From positions 70,658,910 through 70,722,909 of the forward strand of contig NC_092052.1 in NCBI RefSeq assembly GCF_003086295.3: a stretch of 64,000 nucleotides of DNA. Direction: 5' to 3'. The stretch comes from Arachis hypogaea (taxonomy: Eukaryota; Streptophyta; Magnoliopsida; Fabales; Fabaceae). A program made the translations under genes and the position numbers. The notes under the pieces are model-generated. The model had not been told where the DNA came from. It made no database searches and saw only the letters and a list, made by a program, of their open reading frames with translations. Below, piece after piece: positions 32,909 through 46,539 of this stretch (within the stretch, counting starts at the first letter, position 1; every line of letters begins with the position of its first letter).

Positions 32909-33908
32909 NNNNNNNNNNNNNNNNNNNNNNNNNNNNNNNNNNNNNNNNNNNNNNNNNNNNNNNNNNNNNNNNNNNNNNNNNNNNNNNNNNNNNNNNNNNN
33001 NNNNNNNNNNNNNNNNNNNNNNNNNNNNNNNNNNNNNNNNNNNNNNNNNNNNNNNNNNNNNNNNNNNNNNNNNNNNNNNNNNNNNNNNNNNNNNNNNNNN
33101 NNNNNNNNNNNNNNNNNNNNNNNNNNNNNNNNNNNNNNNNNNNNNNNNNNNNNNNNNNNNNNNNNNNNNNNNNNNNNNNNNNNNNNNNNNNNNNNNNNNN
33201 NNNNNNNNNNNNNNNNNNNNNNNNNNNNNNNNNNNNNNNNNNNNNNNNNNNNNNNNNNNNNNNNNNNNNNNNNNNNNNNNNNNNNNNNNNNNNNNNNNNN
33301 NNNNNNNNNNNNNNNNNNNNNNNNNNNNNNNNNNNNNNNNNNNNNNNNNNNNNNNNNNNNNNNNNNNNNNNNNNNNNNNNNNNNNNNNNNNNNNNNNNNN
33401 NNNNNNNNNNNNNNNNNNNNNNNNNNNNNNNNNNNNNNNNNNNNNNNNNNNNNNNNNNNNNNNNNNNNNNNNNNNNNNNNNNNNNNNNNNNNNNNNNNNN
33501 NNNNNNNNNNNNNNNNNNNNNNNNNNNNNNNNNNNNNNNNNNNNNNNNNNNNNNNNNNNNNNNNNNNNNNNNNNNNNNNNNNNNNNNNNNNNNNNNNNNN
33601 NNNNNNNNNNNNNNNNNNNNNNNNNNNNNNNNNNNNNNNNNNNNNNNNNNNNNNNNNNNNNNNNNNNNNNNNNNNNNNNNNNNNNNNNNNNNNNNNNNNN
33701 NNNNNNNNNNNNNNNNNNNNNNNNNNNNNNNNNNNNNNNNNNNNNNNNNNNNNNNNNNNNNNNNNNNNNNNNNNNNNNNNNNNNNNNNNNNNNNNNNNNN
33801 NNNNNNNNNNNNNNNNNNNNNNNNNNNNNNNNNNNNNNNNNNNNNNNNNNNNNNNNNNNNNNNNNNNNNNNNNNNNNNNNNNNNNNNNNNNNNNNNNNNN
33901 NNNNNNNN
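32909..33908. other. Assembly gap, exactly 1000 N
   Basis: Uninterrupted N from 32909 to 33908. The round length suggests a placeholder and not a measured distance. Long ORFs reported across it are artefacts. Confidence 0.99.
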
Positions 33909-34481
33909 TTGATGAGGGTACCAGATAGACGTCATATGGCAATGTCTGATCGTGCAGAGGAGTAGCAGATGATGTTCTACCTTTTGATGTCGTTCCACCT
34001 GACTTGAGTTTTGAAGACTTAGAACGTACTTTCCCTCAGTTTAGTAGTTTAGAGGGACTAGGTGAGTATAGAGTCTAGGCTTGCCTGGATGCCAGCTTAG
34101 GGACTTCTTGAACAGGTCAGGGCCTGGGATGTTGTATGTATATATATGTATATGGTTATTATCTAGCTATATCTAGGGGTGTTCTAACTAAAAGTCTATA
34201 CTCTAATAAAGGCTGAATCACCGAATGTTGTCAACTACTTGTGATGTATGTATGTGTGGTTGTTTATAACTATTTTATCTGTTGTTACTTGTGAATTGAT
34301 TATGAATGATTCTGTTTGTTAATCCAAACATTTCAAAAAAAAAAGGTACCTCGCAAAATAACTACGTTTTTAACAGCGAATCAGGCTCATATAATAAATA
34401 ATAGATAATAATTAGGAAAGACAAGTTGGTAACGCTCAGTTTCTGGTATGATCTAGACATACTAAAAATTAGGTCGTTACA
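33909..34481 (+). repeat. 3' end of element L 3' LTR, copy 2
   Basis: Matches 9282-9853 and ends GGTCGTTACA, followed by GTAAT. The contig begins inside this LTR. Confidence 0.9.
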
Positions 34482-34486
34482 GTAAT

Positions 34487-35330
34487 AATAACAACTCAAT
34501 TAAATAATAAGAAACATAAAAAGGCATCAATTGCATTAAAGGAAATGAAAATCAGCAAGAGTTCAATAACATAAGAGCAACCAAATAAAGAAATAACAAG
34601 TAAAACTAAGAGAAAGATGTAGCAACAAGAATTTGCAAGAAAAACTAAATCAAGACAAGAATTAAAACCTAAACCTAAGAGAAATTTAATCTAATCTACC
34701 ATAATTCTAGAGAGAAGAGATAGCTTCTCTCTCTATAATATAACCTAAAACATTATTCTAACTAAACCCTAATTGCTCTCTTCATCCTTCTTGAATTTGG
34801 ACTCTAATAGCTTCAGAAATGAGTTGGATTGGCTTTGGCAGGTCCTGAAATTGCCCCCCAGCGTCTTCTCATTAATGACTCACGTGATCGTATTCGTGCA
34901 TATGCATACCTGACCATGCGTACGCATGGTTGTAGAAAAACATAATTGTGCATATGCATCAATTCTTGTGCGTACGCATGGATGTAAAACTACAGTTATG
35001 CATATGCATGAATGCCTGTGCGTATGCATGGCTGTAAAACACTCCAAACTTCATTTCTTCATAAATTTTTCACTTTTGCATGCTTTCTCCTCACTCCTTC
35101 AATCCATACTTGCCTTGGAAACCTAAAATCACTTCATCAAATACATCAAGCTATGAAATAAAATTAAAGTGAATTAATAGAAATTTAAGAGCCTAAAAAG
35201 CATGTTTTCAATCTTAAGTGCAAACTCGAAGAATTCACAAAACTATGCTATTTTAGGGAATAAGTGTAGGAAAGGTTGATGAAATCCACTAAATTCAATA
35301 CAAAATAAACCATAAAATTGTAGTTATCAA
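34487..35330 (-). repeat. E0 LTR proximal part, copy 2
   Basis: Counterpart of 9859-10705, with one T missing in the TGATAAAC start at 35330. The palindrome array is at about 34898-35029. Confidence 0.65.
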
Positions 35331-36819
35331 CCATACCTAAAAAAGGGGTACCACTATTAGCCTACTCCGCAAATAAGGAAAACATGAAAATACTTTCACT
35401 AACGCGCCTAAAGGAAGCCTAAAAAGCTACGACACATTCCCCATTTATCTATTACTAAAACAACCACAAAGCAACACCAAGAACAGTAGTGTCCCTATTT
35501 CCTACCACTTCTACCCAGAAAAACAAAATTTCAAATAGACAAAAACAGAAGCAAGCCAATTGAAAGGAAAAAAAAAAAGCAGGTTAAAATACACACAAGA
35601 AGCGAAGCAAATACCAACCTGATTGTGGGAAATAAGTAGGAGAGAAGCGCGAAAAGTAGGATAAACCAATGCACAATGCACGGATGGACCAGCAAAATTC
35701 ATAAAAGGAAGAATAGAGAAGTGAAAGAGGAAGAAGAAGTTGCAATAAAAAAAATGTAAAAAGAGAAACGATTACAAACAAAACTCCCATGTTTCAAATG
35801 AAATACGAAGGGGTGAAGGGCAAAAAGGAAAAAGGATAAAAAAATTTCCCTTCGTATTAAACGTCATTATGACGCCTAAGGAACCGTAATTGACAAAAAC
35901 CCCCTCTCAGAAAAAATAACGAACAAGCAACGGAACGGTCAAGCATCCCCCGGGCTTCCGACCTCAACCAATGAGTCCGAACGATGCCCTGCCTACTAGG
36001 CTCATGGCCGTACGGCAAGACCAAAGGCTCCTTCTTCAGCGATGAGTTCGAGCATACTCACTCTCTCGTTATTTTTGGATGGTTGACACATGTTACCATT
36101 TGGTTTGAAAAAAATTGGTTTATTTTATACAAATGGTTTAATTAAAAAATTGATTTGGATAGATCAAATTACCTTTAAAATTTTTTTTTCTGCATATTAT
36201 CCCTAAATTCCTAAATGATGAATTTGATACATTATTCTTTTTCATCCTCTTTTACCAATCTTTCTTTAAATTTATCTTTAACTTTTATTTATTTAATTTT
36301 CGTCAAATATATGTATAAAATTGTTTGAAAAAGTAAAGTTTGGTATTCTGACTTTTTTTGTTTGTATAGGAATGGGGAAAAAGAAAAATTAGGAATAGAG
36401 ATGGAAAGAGGAAAAAAATTAGAATTCACATAGAAAAAATCGAATTTACGATACGAACAAAAGGTCATAAATGGAACCATCTGTCTCTATTTTTCTGTCT
36501 CTGTTTCTATCTTCCTAAAGAGCTTTGATATTTTTTTTCAATGACTCAAATTTTCAATCACTAAATTCCTTCTCTAACACAAATTTAAAAAAAATATGTT
36601 TAATTATAAAACTGGTTCGGACATGATAGTTTGATAAAACCGGTTGACCGACAGTTTTAAATAACTGACCGGTTCGTTTTTCTATTTTATATATAAAAAA
36701 ACCATAAATCCCTAATCTCTCAACCCTCACCGTCTCCTTTTCTCTCTCAACTTCACTCAGTCTTACTCTCTCAATCTTACAATCACAAAAGAACCACCAA
36801 CCACTGCCACCGCTTCTTA
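35331..36819. other. Unrecognised DNA, copy 2 of 10706-12199
   Basis: Matches copy 1 apart from scattered short indels. No additional features. Confidence 0.5.
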
Positions 36820-37009
36820 TGAAGTATGGATTCGCGAAGATGATTTCTTCTTTCTTGTTCCATATAAATAGCATAATTAGGATAATCTTGCTCTTGGATT
36901 GATGGATGTGGGTGCTCTTCCATGGAGGATGGGATGGGATGGAAAGATCATTATGTGGTTGAAAAAGAAGCGCACTAGAGCTTGAGGGTTGAATATTGGA
37001 GGTAGAAGA

Positions 37010-37613
37010 TTAGTTCATGCGGGATATAAGATTTTGGAGTGTAGAGGTAAGACCAATGATGTTAGAGATGAGTGTGTTGTTATCAAATGGAGGTTGGGGT
37101 GGATAGGAAGGTTCATTTGTTGGGAGAGAGGGCTCATAATACGGAGGTGGTTCTTCTTGATAAGGATATGGAGATGGTGAATATTGAGGTAGTGGTTCTG
37201 GGTGTGGTTCATATGGTGGTTGGTGTGATGGATAAGGATTGGGGTCATATGGAGGTGAATGGTTGTAGGTGGCTTATGAGTATGGTGGTTCAAACCTATG
37301 TTGAGGAGGTGGTTCATCAGCATATGGCGGGGCTTGTTGGTAACTACAAAGGGGTCCACCATATCTATCATCTTGGTACGCTCCCTGGAATGGCTCTTGA
37401 CCATAGTAATTTGGTGGAGGTGGTTTGTCCGAAAGGGCCACATAACTATTGTCTGGTATACTCACAAAAGGTGTTGGTATACGCATTAGGTTGTTGCAAG
37501 AGGGTGATAAAATCCTTGTCCTCCCATCTTTATTCTTCCAACTTGATGCCTGTTCTCATTATGCTCATCCTTACAACAACATGGACCAAACTAAACCAGA
37601 GGGCGAGAATCAT
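37010..37613 (-). pseudogene. E2 gag-like ORF, copy 2, heavily deleted
   Basis: Counterpart of 12388-13023 but about 32 bp shorter. Numerous small deletions at 37425-37610 scramble the N-terminal half into several frames. Judged sequence error because the left half matches copy 1 exactly. Confidence 0.6.
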
Positions 37614-37727
37614 AGTAGCAAAAGAAATAAAACTAATAGAAATAATGAAAATAAACTCCTAAACTAGAACAAACAAAAGAAACGAAAAGTAAATATTTAC
37701 AATAACCAATAATAAGCACACGTGTAT

Positions 37728-37744
37728 CCCCGGCAACGGCGCCA
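37728..37744 (-). promoter_or_regulatory. E2 primer binding site, copy 2
   Basis: Perfect tRNA-Asp PBS as at 13149-13165, although flanking bases have lost several positions. Confidence 0.85.
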
Positions 37745-37747
37745 TTT

Positions 37748-39166
37748 TGACAGCGGATTTTCTACTAGTAAAAATTTTCACAAATAAAATTCCGTTGTAA
37801 GTATAGTTCTAAACACAGAGAATCCTTTCATACAAAAGTTTGGTTGTCACTTAAGCAAACCCAATAAAATTTATAACCGAAGTATTTAAACCTCGGGTCG
37901 TCTCTCAAGGAATTGTAGGGAGGTGTGTTTATTATTGGTTATGGAAAAAGTATCTTTTTGGGTTTTTAGTAAGAAGCAACAATAGTAAATGGGCAATGGA
38001 AACAAACTAACTAGAAAACTCTTGCAAGGTATGAGAATTGAAAATCCCATCCTAGTTATCCTTATCAGTGTGATGAGAATTGTTATTGCTCCCACTTAGT
38101 TAACCCTTACTAAATAAAGGAAAGTCAAGTGGACTAATCAATTTGATTCCTCAAGTCCTAGTCAACTCCTACGCAAAGACTAGCTTTAGAGGGATCCAAA
38201 TCAATCAGCAATTTCCAATTTTCAATCAACAGCTGAGTTTGACAACTCAAGTGTCACCAATTACTCAACCATATCCAAAAGGGGAAAAATCCAAATTATT
38301 ATATCATAAATAGAAGAAAGCAATCATAACTCTGAAATACCTCAAATTGATTAAATAAAGAAAATCAATTCTAACATAGAATTCATAAATCAAATTGGGG
38401 AAAATAAACAAACTAAAGTAATAGAATAAATAAAAGTAAAGAAAACTAAATTAAAGGAACATTGAACCTAGAATGAAGAAGGAGTAAACCTAACCTAAGA
38501 GAAATCCTAAATCCTAAAACCTAGAGAGAGGAGAGAGCCTCTTTCTCTAGAAACTACATCTAAAACCTAAAATTAAGAATATGAAAGTTGTATGATGAAT
38601 GGATCGATTCCTCTACTTTATAGCCTCTAATATGTGTTTTCTGGGCCGAAACTGGGTCAAAAATTAGCCCAAAAATCACCCCCCAGCGATTTCTGATACG
38701 TCCATCACGCGGCAAAGTCACGCATGCGTGGTCGCCTATATTCACGGCAGTTATGACAATTATATATCTTGTGAAGCCCCAGATGTTAGCTTTCCAACGT
38801 AACTAGAACCGCCTCATTTCACCTCTATAGCTCAAGTTATGGTCGATTTAGTACCAGAAGGTCAGGCTGGACAGCTTTTAGCAGTTCCTCAGTTCTTGTA
38901 TTTCTTCCACTTTTGCATGCTTCCTTTCCATTCTCTAAGCCATTCCTGCCCTATAAACCCTGAAATCACTGAACACACATATCAAGGCATCGAATGGTAA
39001 TAAGAGAGGATTAAACATAGCAATTTAAGACCAAAGAAGCATGTTTCATATATATCACAGAATAAGGGAAGGAATTGTAAAACCATGCAATTATATGAAT
39101 AAGGAGTACAGGATTGGCAAAAACCACTCAATTGAACACAAGATAAATCTAAAATATGGTTTATCA
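37748..39166 (-). repeat. E2 5' LTR, copy 2 (1419 bp)
   Basis: 23 bp shorter than 13170-14611 through scattered deletions. Boundaries TGATAAACC (39166) and the terminal TCA are recognisable. Confidence 0.8.
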
Positions 39167-40020
39167 TGTGTCGTGTATTATCGTCGTCGACGCTGTTCTC
39201 TCTTCTTGTTGTCGCTCGTCTGTGCCTGCCGGTTCTTGCACCTTCGCATTCACTACTTGTCGCGTCATATGTACCTCCGTTCGCTCGCGTCGTCCCTGCG
39301 GCTTCAGTTCGTCCACCATGCTATGAAATACGAACCTGGACTTCCCTTGCTTTCCAGGTCAGTTTTCCCTTTTTTTATTCTATTGAGGCTCAGCATGCTT
39401 CTGATTGCTGGAGAATAAATGATTTTAGGGCTAGATGGACCTGTTACACAGCTGCCAAAAGATTCGACGGTGGCTTCAATTCGCAACACCTGGCTAGTGA
39501 AGTTCTCTTGCTGGATTTGGGTACTCCTTGGCTTATCCTCTGCTTGTAGGATACTATTGTAGGATTGGTCTTGTATGTTGTGCATCATAACCAAAATGAG
39601 AAGAAGACAAATATCTTTTTTGGAAAAATATTATGATGCATATTCTCTGTTTGATAATTTGTTTGTTATGTTTAGTGATGAGTTTTAAATTTTTAGAGTT
39701 GATTATGACGAGTTTGTTGTTTTTGCTTAGTTTCATTGTTAACTGGTTTGAATCATCGTTCGGTTCTTACAAATACGGTTGATGGTGAACTTGTTGGTTA
39801 TTCAGGTAAATGTTTTCACTTAATCTACCATATATAGGAGATGGAAATGAGGTTTGTTATCATTATTTAACTAAATAATTTTATTAAATTAAACAAAATG
39901 GATGTTTTTAGTGTAGTCATTATTATCTTACGAAACATTTTCATTTGCATTATATTATATAACGTTTTAGTTAATTATTTACTACACATTTTCATTATTC
40001 AAGTAAATGTTTTCACTTAA
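39167..40020. other. Unrecognised DNA, copy 2 of 14612-15480
   Basis: No new features; many one-base deletions relative to copy 1. Confidence 0.4.
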
Positions 40021-41221
40021 TATACCGATATCAGTAGATAGCGTGTACCCTTGAGAATGACATTCATGCATTCGAGAGATTCGTCGTCATGTGTCCAAAC
40101 CACAACGGCCATCGCAGTTTGTAGCCAAATCTCTTTATTGAATCTACCAGCTCAATCTGCCATCTCCCGTGATAACAACGTCAACGCATCCATGTACCGC
40201 TCATACCCAGCCTTGCTTGGACATAAGGCAGCATTTATGAGATACCTCTTTTCCTCACAGACTTAAAACGAGAATGAAGTTCACTGCCATGTGCCAGACA
40301 TAGTAAGTATGAAATGCTCTAAGAGAATGCCAGCCACTATCCTCAGCTCTCAATGCACCCTTAGTCATTTGAGATCTATCAGAAATATCAACGGTCCTTC
40401 CTGTGTGGGACGTGTCACCTCAAATTGGTAGGAAGAACGACCATGATTCCGTCGTCTCAGACTCAACAATTGCAAAGGCATAGGAAGGATATTGCTGTTA
40501 CAGTCCTGTGCCACTATAATAAGCAAAACACCCCATATTTCATACAAATGAGTACCATCGATGGAGACGAGCAGCTTGCAATGCTTGAAAGCCTCGACGT
40601 AGGGAGGGAAGGCTCAAAATACCTTGTCAACATGCTACAATCACGCACCATGAGGTGCCCATCTATACGGTAAACACTGAGCTCACACGTCATTCGGGGC
40701 AAAACTCTGCTGTGCTGTAGAACCTCGACACCTTATTGTACGACTCCTCTCACTCACTGTATATCTGCACCAATCGTCTTTGCTTTGCCATCCAGACCTT
40801 TTTGTACGAGGTTTGAAGTGATAACTTTTCCTAACTGCACCTTGTAGACAAAAGCTGGCGAACGGTTAATTCAACGGAGGATGACACGCATAACTGTTCC
40901 AACTATGTTTTGACATAGTGTGCTAAACCATGTCTCCCCCACCCTACGCACTCTAGAGAATGACAACAATTATAGAACAACAAAAATGACAAAAAATAAA
41001 CACATGAATTAACTTACAAGTATCTGAGATTTTGTCAGAGAGTAACACGAAGACTCCAAAGCAGCTTGCTGCATGTGTCGGCAATGCACATAATACTTTA
41101 ATCGATCCAACTCACTACTCGGTATTCACCACTTCTGTGATGCTGTAAGTTTTCATACCTTGCATTACTACATCTATTCTTTTAAATCTATGGCAAACCC
41201 TAAACTCCGCACCACTGTCCA
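40021..41221 (-). pseudogene. MULE transposase pseudogene, copy 2
   Basis: Counterpart of 15481-16764, about 80 bp shorter. Losses concentrate at 40860-41000, around the intron and the following exon start. The copy 1 version should be used. Confidence 0.75.
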
Positions 41222-41620
41222 TGTAACACCCTCACTATCAGAATGTCATGCTTCCAACTGCGCCACTCTGATAGTTTGGATATTACGATGACTCTAAACA
41301 TATTAATACTAAAATAGGAGCCTGTTTAAAACTTAAAATCGCATAACCTTTCGAAAGACCTTTTCGTTGAAAACATATATATATACATATATATACTTAC
41401 AAACCAGATACAATACTTTAAAATTATACATATACATAACCATAACTTACAAACATACATATCACAATTTCTATTGCTCTTACAAAATTTGTAAAGATAA
41501 AAGCGAGGGAAAAATAATAATAACTATGATAATACAAGAATATCAAATAAATAGAAAATAAAATAAACTCTTCTGAAACTTCGTCGCCTATATCCTAAAA
41601 AGAAAAAACCTATAGGGGAG
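41222..41620 (+). repeat. E3 LTR fragment, copy 2
   Basis: Matches 16765-17164 with one missing base. The last five bases (GGGAG, 41616-41620) are the candidate E4 target duplication. Confidence 0.55.
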
Positions 41621-43115
41621 TGACGTGGCAAAAATTAGCGAGTTAAGAAATTATTATAAGAGATACGTTGCAAGTACAGTTCTTAACCAACCAAAAATCT
41701 GTTCATCAATTTAGAAGGGTTGTCACAAAATTAGAATTAAAATACTGGGAGTATGAGTCCCAGGTTGTCTCCCAACGAGTTGCAGAAAGATATGCTATTT
41801 TATTAATCAGATATTTTCAAAAATGGTTGAGTTGATAAGCAGGAAATTAAATTAGAGAATTTATGTAATTTAAATAAAAACCTTGACCGGGAGTAGATTA
41901 GTTGGAAGCCCTATTCTTGTTGGAGTACTCTCAAGATTAATTGATGATTGAAGGTTGTTCTGCTTAGTTATCCCTTACTAGGTATAGGAAAGTCAAGCAA
42001 GTTGGAAAGCTATTTCTATTCACAAGTTCCAATCCTCTCCCTTGGAAAGGATTAGTGTCAGTGACTAGAGGACAATCCAACAATAAACCCAATTACAATT
42101 TTTCTCTTGAGCATTCCAACTTAAGGTCCTCCTTTCAATCAACTCCCAATCAAGTTATGGAACTACTCGCTCATTATGAATGTAAACTTCACAAAATAAT
42201 AAAGAGAAATAAAGAAAGACATGATAGATAATAATCAAAAAGATCAATTAAAAATAAAAATAGTTTTTGTATTAATAAATTCTAAAATAATCCAATAGTA
42301 ATTCTGAATAAATTAAGGACATGGAAGAGTAAGAGACAAATAAGGAAAACAAACTAGAGTAATGAAGTCTTGGCGAAGGTAATAACTCTTCTCAATATCC
42401 CAGTCCAAGAAGCAAAATAAAATCAAAATCCTAAGAACTATGAATGCGTAGAGAGAAAACCTAGAGGAGGAGTAAAATCATATCTAAAACTAAAATTATG
42501 CGGAATGAATGTTGTTCCTTGGTCTCTGCATGTTCCCTGGCTCTAATCTGCTTTTCTGGACCGAAAACTGGGTCAAAACAGGGCCAAAATCGCCCCCAGT
42601 AAATTCTGCAGATTCTGCAGATCGCGCACGTCATGCGATCGCGTCATTCAGGTATTCGCGTCATCCAGCGTTTTGCCTTGCCACGCGTGCGCATCGTCCA
42701 CGCCTTCGCGTCACTTGTGCAGTTTCCAATTTGCGCGGTCGCGTGAGCCATGCGTCCGCGTTACTGCAATTTCCTCTATGTCGCGCGGTCGCGTGAGCCA
42801 TACGTCCGCGTCACTTCTCGCTGGTCATCTCCTTAATTTCTTGTGTTCCTTCCATTTTTGCAAGCTTCCTTTCCAATCTCCAAGTCATTCATGCCCTATA
42901 AAGCCTGAAACACTTAGCACATAGATCACGGCATCGAATGGAATAAAGGAGAATTAAAATACATAATTAAAAGTCTCTAGGAAGCAAGTTTTCAACCATG
43001 AAGTATTTTTTAGGAAGGAATTATAAATGTACGCTAATCAAATGAATAAGTGGGTAAAGATTTGATAAAACCACACAATTAAACACAATATAAACCATAA
43101 AATAATGGTTTATCA
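41621..43115 (-). repeat. E4 3' LTR, copy 2 (1495 bp)
   Basis: Two single-base indels relative to 17165-18661. Same boundaries and CpG array. Confidence 0.85.
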
Positions 43116-43130
43116 ACCTCCCCACACTTA
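43116..43130 (-). promoter_or_regulatory. E4 polypurine tract, copy 2
   Basis: TAAGTGTGGGGAGGT on the minus strand, adjoining the LTR start. The internal duplicate is at 44572-44586. Confidence 0.85.
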
Positions 43131-44571
43131 GTCATTAGCATGTCCTCATGCTTAGTTGAAGGAGATAAAATAAATGAGTAAGAACATGTAAAACTCGTGC
43201 AATGCAATGCAACCTATATATGTGAATGCAACTATATGATTCTTGTCTACCTGGTTAAAAGTAAATAAGCTCTTCAAGACAATCACAAATCAAATTCCAC
43301 TATTTCAATTTTTATACAGTAAGAATAGATAAAAATGCAAGAAGGTAGCTCATGAAAGCCGGGAACATAGAACTTAAGCATTGAACCCTCACTGATGATG
43401 TATGTATGCTCTAATCTCTCTAGTGTATAGGGCAATCACTCTATCCTTCTCTAATCATGCTTTCTAGTTTTTGTTTTTCACCTAACCAATCAACAACATT
43501 TAATATACCAATGCAAACATCATGAGGTCTTTTCAAGGTTGTAATGGAGCCAAGGTAAGGGTACGGGCATATATATGGCTAATTAAGCTTATAAATTGAA
43601 TCTTTAATTAACCCAAGCTTTCACCTAACACACATATATAAATTCTATATAACTTAAATTTCATACCTAGCTACCCAAAATTTCTCTTTCACATTCCATA
43701 CTCATGTATCAACTTTTATTTTAAGGTTATCATATATGCATTGATCCTTGAATTTTTAACTTAGCATTGGGGTAATTTTGTCCCCTTATTTATTTATTGA
43801 CTATTTTTGGATTTTTTTTAAACATAAACATAAAATTAAACATAGCTTATCAATGTACATAGATTTTTTTTAATTCTTATAGTTTCTCATGAGTAGGTAC
43901 CCAAATTCCCATTATATCATCATGACACATTCCCTCATTATCTTTTGTTCCCACAATTTCCCATACTTAATTAACACACACAATTCTATCTTAAGCCAAC
44001 CAAAGATTCAATTGGGATATATAATTGTTTTTCTGCTTAAGGCTAGTAATCTGGTAAAATACAGAACAAATGGGATTTAAAGGCTCAAAGTGGCTAACAA
44101 AGGTAATTAAAAGGGTAGGCTTAATTTGGATAAGTGAGCTAAACAAATAATGGCCTCAATCATATACAGGCATATAAATATATTAAACATTGGACATATA
44201 GGATGAAACAAAATATAGATTACAATCATAGAGAAGTAAACACACAAGAATAAAATAATTATGGTTAAATAATGTAACCATGTATTTAGGCTCGAAGTCT
44301 CACTGGTTGTATGTTCTTTAGCTCAAAAATCATGTTCCAAATATAACTTCAAGCAAATTTAACAAAAAAGTTTTGATTAAAATTAGTGAAATTTTGTTCT
44401 AAAAATAGGGTCTTAGAAGAAACTTATTACCTTTTCAATCAAGTAGAACATGCATGCAACTAACCTATTCCTATGCAATTTATCTTATTCTACAAAAGAA
44501 AAACTAACTAAATATCCTATTTTATTGGTGTTAGGGAAGAGAAATTACCTCCGGAAGTCAGGTACTGACCG

Positions 44572-44586
44572 ACCTCCCCACACTTA
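44572..44586 (-). promoter_or_regulatory. Internal polypurine-tract copy, copy 2
   Basis: Identical to the tract at 43116-43130 and overlapping the accessory-ORF stop codon. Confidence 0.7.
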
Positions 44587-45833
44587 AGGCTTTGCACCAT
44601 CCTTGGTGCCATCTGTTAGGAACAAAGGTGGGCTGATAGCAGTATCTCCACAGTCGGGACCGTCATGGCTCCCTGTGCTGGTAAAAGAAGTGGAGTCTGG
44701 GGTGTCTGAGTCCTTGAATTTTCCCATAATCAGCTCCTTGAGGTATGTGAATCGGCGCTTGTTACGACGCTCTCTTAGCTTCGCTTTCTGTTCTTGCCGA
44801 TCCAACCTTTCAAGTAACTGATGGAGCAGTTGATTTATTGTAGGTGCTTGTGATGTTGAAGGAGGAATGTCTTCAGCTGGTTCAGTAGGCTGGCTTGTAG
44901 TGGCTGCTGGAGGTCTGATATATTTCCCGTTAGGGACATACTGATCATCCCGTGGAAGCATGGCTTTGGTGTCCCCAGCTCTGTAGGAGACTCCGGCCGC
45001 TGAGACAAGATCTGAGACCAGGGCGGGAAAAGGTAAGTTGCCTGTAATTTGTACGTGTCCCATAGCATTCCGGATGTGTCCTGGTAGGTTCAGAGGTTGA
45101 TCTGTAAGGATGCACCATAGTAGAACGGCCATGTCTGCAGTAAATAAGGACTCGTGAGTGCTCGGAAAGACATAATGGGACATAATCTGTGCCCATACGC
45201 GAGCCTCCAAGGTAAGTGCGGAAGCCAATATTCCCTTAGGACGGGAACGATGGTATCCGTAGATCCATCTGCTGCCAGGTAGGGCGATAATTCTGAGAAC
45301 AGCGTCCCAGTCAAATTGGTACATCTGGCGCTTGAGTGCGGCTTCTTGAAATGTGTCCAGTCCTTCTGGAGTAGGGGGAAGATCTAAAGCTCGTTGAATG
45401 GCCTCTTCTGTAATGGGGACTTGCTTTTGACGGACATAGACTGCAGGGTTGGCAGGTGGAAATTGGAGTAGAACTCGACTATCCAAGAAAGATTAACCTG
45501 TCGTGGCTGTCTCCGTAGGAAACCCCATTGTCTTCGTTCAATTTGCGGCTCAACCAAGGTAGCAATATTGGGCGGGAGGATAATAAGGTATTCGTTGTTG
45601 TAACTCCGTTCTGTCAGGATGGGGAACATCTGCTCACAGTAGCGATTGGGAAATCGCGCAGTGTCCTTTGCTGGGAAGGCTTTCTCTTTTTCATCAACCT
45701 TTATAATCCTCTTAATTCTTTTTGTTGAGGGCTTTACTGCAGTTGAAGAAGGCTCTACCACTAATGCTCTTTTTGTTCCTCTCCTTGCTGGTGGTTTGGG
45801 AGTAGCTTTCTCTTTTCCTTTCTTGGTGGCCAT
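44584..45833 (-). pseudogene. E4 accessory ORF, frameshifted, copy 2
   Basis: Sequence identical in content to 20130-21379, with the same frame switch around 45435-45455. Start ATG at 45833. The presence of the same frameshift in both contigs argues it is genomic. Confidence 0.7.
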
Positions 45834-46534
45834 CCTGAAAAGGGAAAAAAGAAAGTAACTTTGAATTCAAAGGGATAGAGTAAGGAAGAGGATGGTATAG
45901 GTGATAATCAATGCACAGGAAAGAAGGATTTCGTTAACACATGGTCATTACTACATGTGAAAAGTTCATCAAAGGAAATAAAGTAAGTGCATTTTTTTGG
46001 TAATTAGATGCAGGATGTTTATTGGCATGCTGGCAAAGGCATGAGTAGCATAGATCAAGCATTAATTACTTAAATATGTTATCACTCGTAACAAACTGGC
46101 CATCACGTTTGTATTGACAATTATTTTCAATGAATAAAATAGGAAAGGGTTTTGTGAGAAACATGCATTAGAATAGTAGAATGGAATAAGCTGAAAAAAT
46201 GCATAATGCCATATGGGCTTTTTCACAAACACATAGCATGCATGATGAATAAGCTATTGAAATTATTAAATTTAACATGCAAGCAACCCTTAAAAATTAA
46301 TATATAATTGTCAAACAATTTTGCAACAATCCACAAGCATATAATAAGGAAAAATGACCTAAATAAATTTTGAACACCAATTAAAAGAAAAAGAAAAAAA
46401 AAAAGAAAACATGGATAAGGAAAGTAAAAAGAAAAGAAAAGAAGAAAACATAAAAATAAGAAGGATAATAGAAAAGTAAGGAAGGAAGAAGAAAAGAAAA
46501 ACCTTGATAATGGTGGTGAGAGAGAAAGTAGAAA
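45834..46534 (-). mobile_element. E4 leader upstream of accessory ORF, copy 2
   Basis: Counterpart of 21380-22079. Its right end adjoins the E5 target duplication, and the C/T-rich tract continues on the other side of E5 at 57505-57590 (minus strand), so E5 landed inside that tract. Confidence 0.5.
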
Positions 46535-46539
46535 GTGAG
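46535..46539. other. E5 target-site duplication GTGAG, left
   Basis: Perfect match to 57500-57504; also 22080-22084 in copy 1. Confidence 0.9.

Noticed and set aside
32839..33998. Four or more ORFs of 340-372 codons on both strands
   Set aside because: They are almost entirely translated N from the assembly gap.
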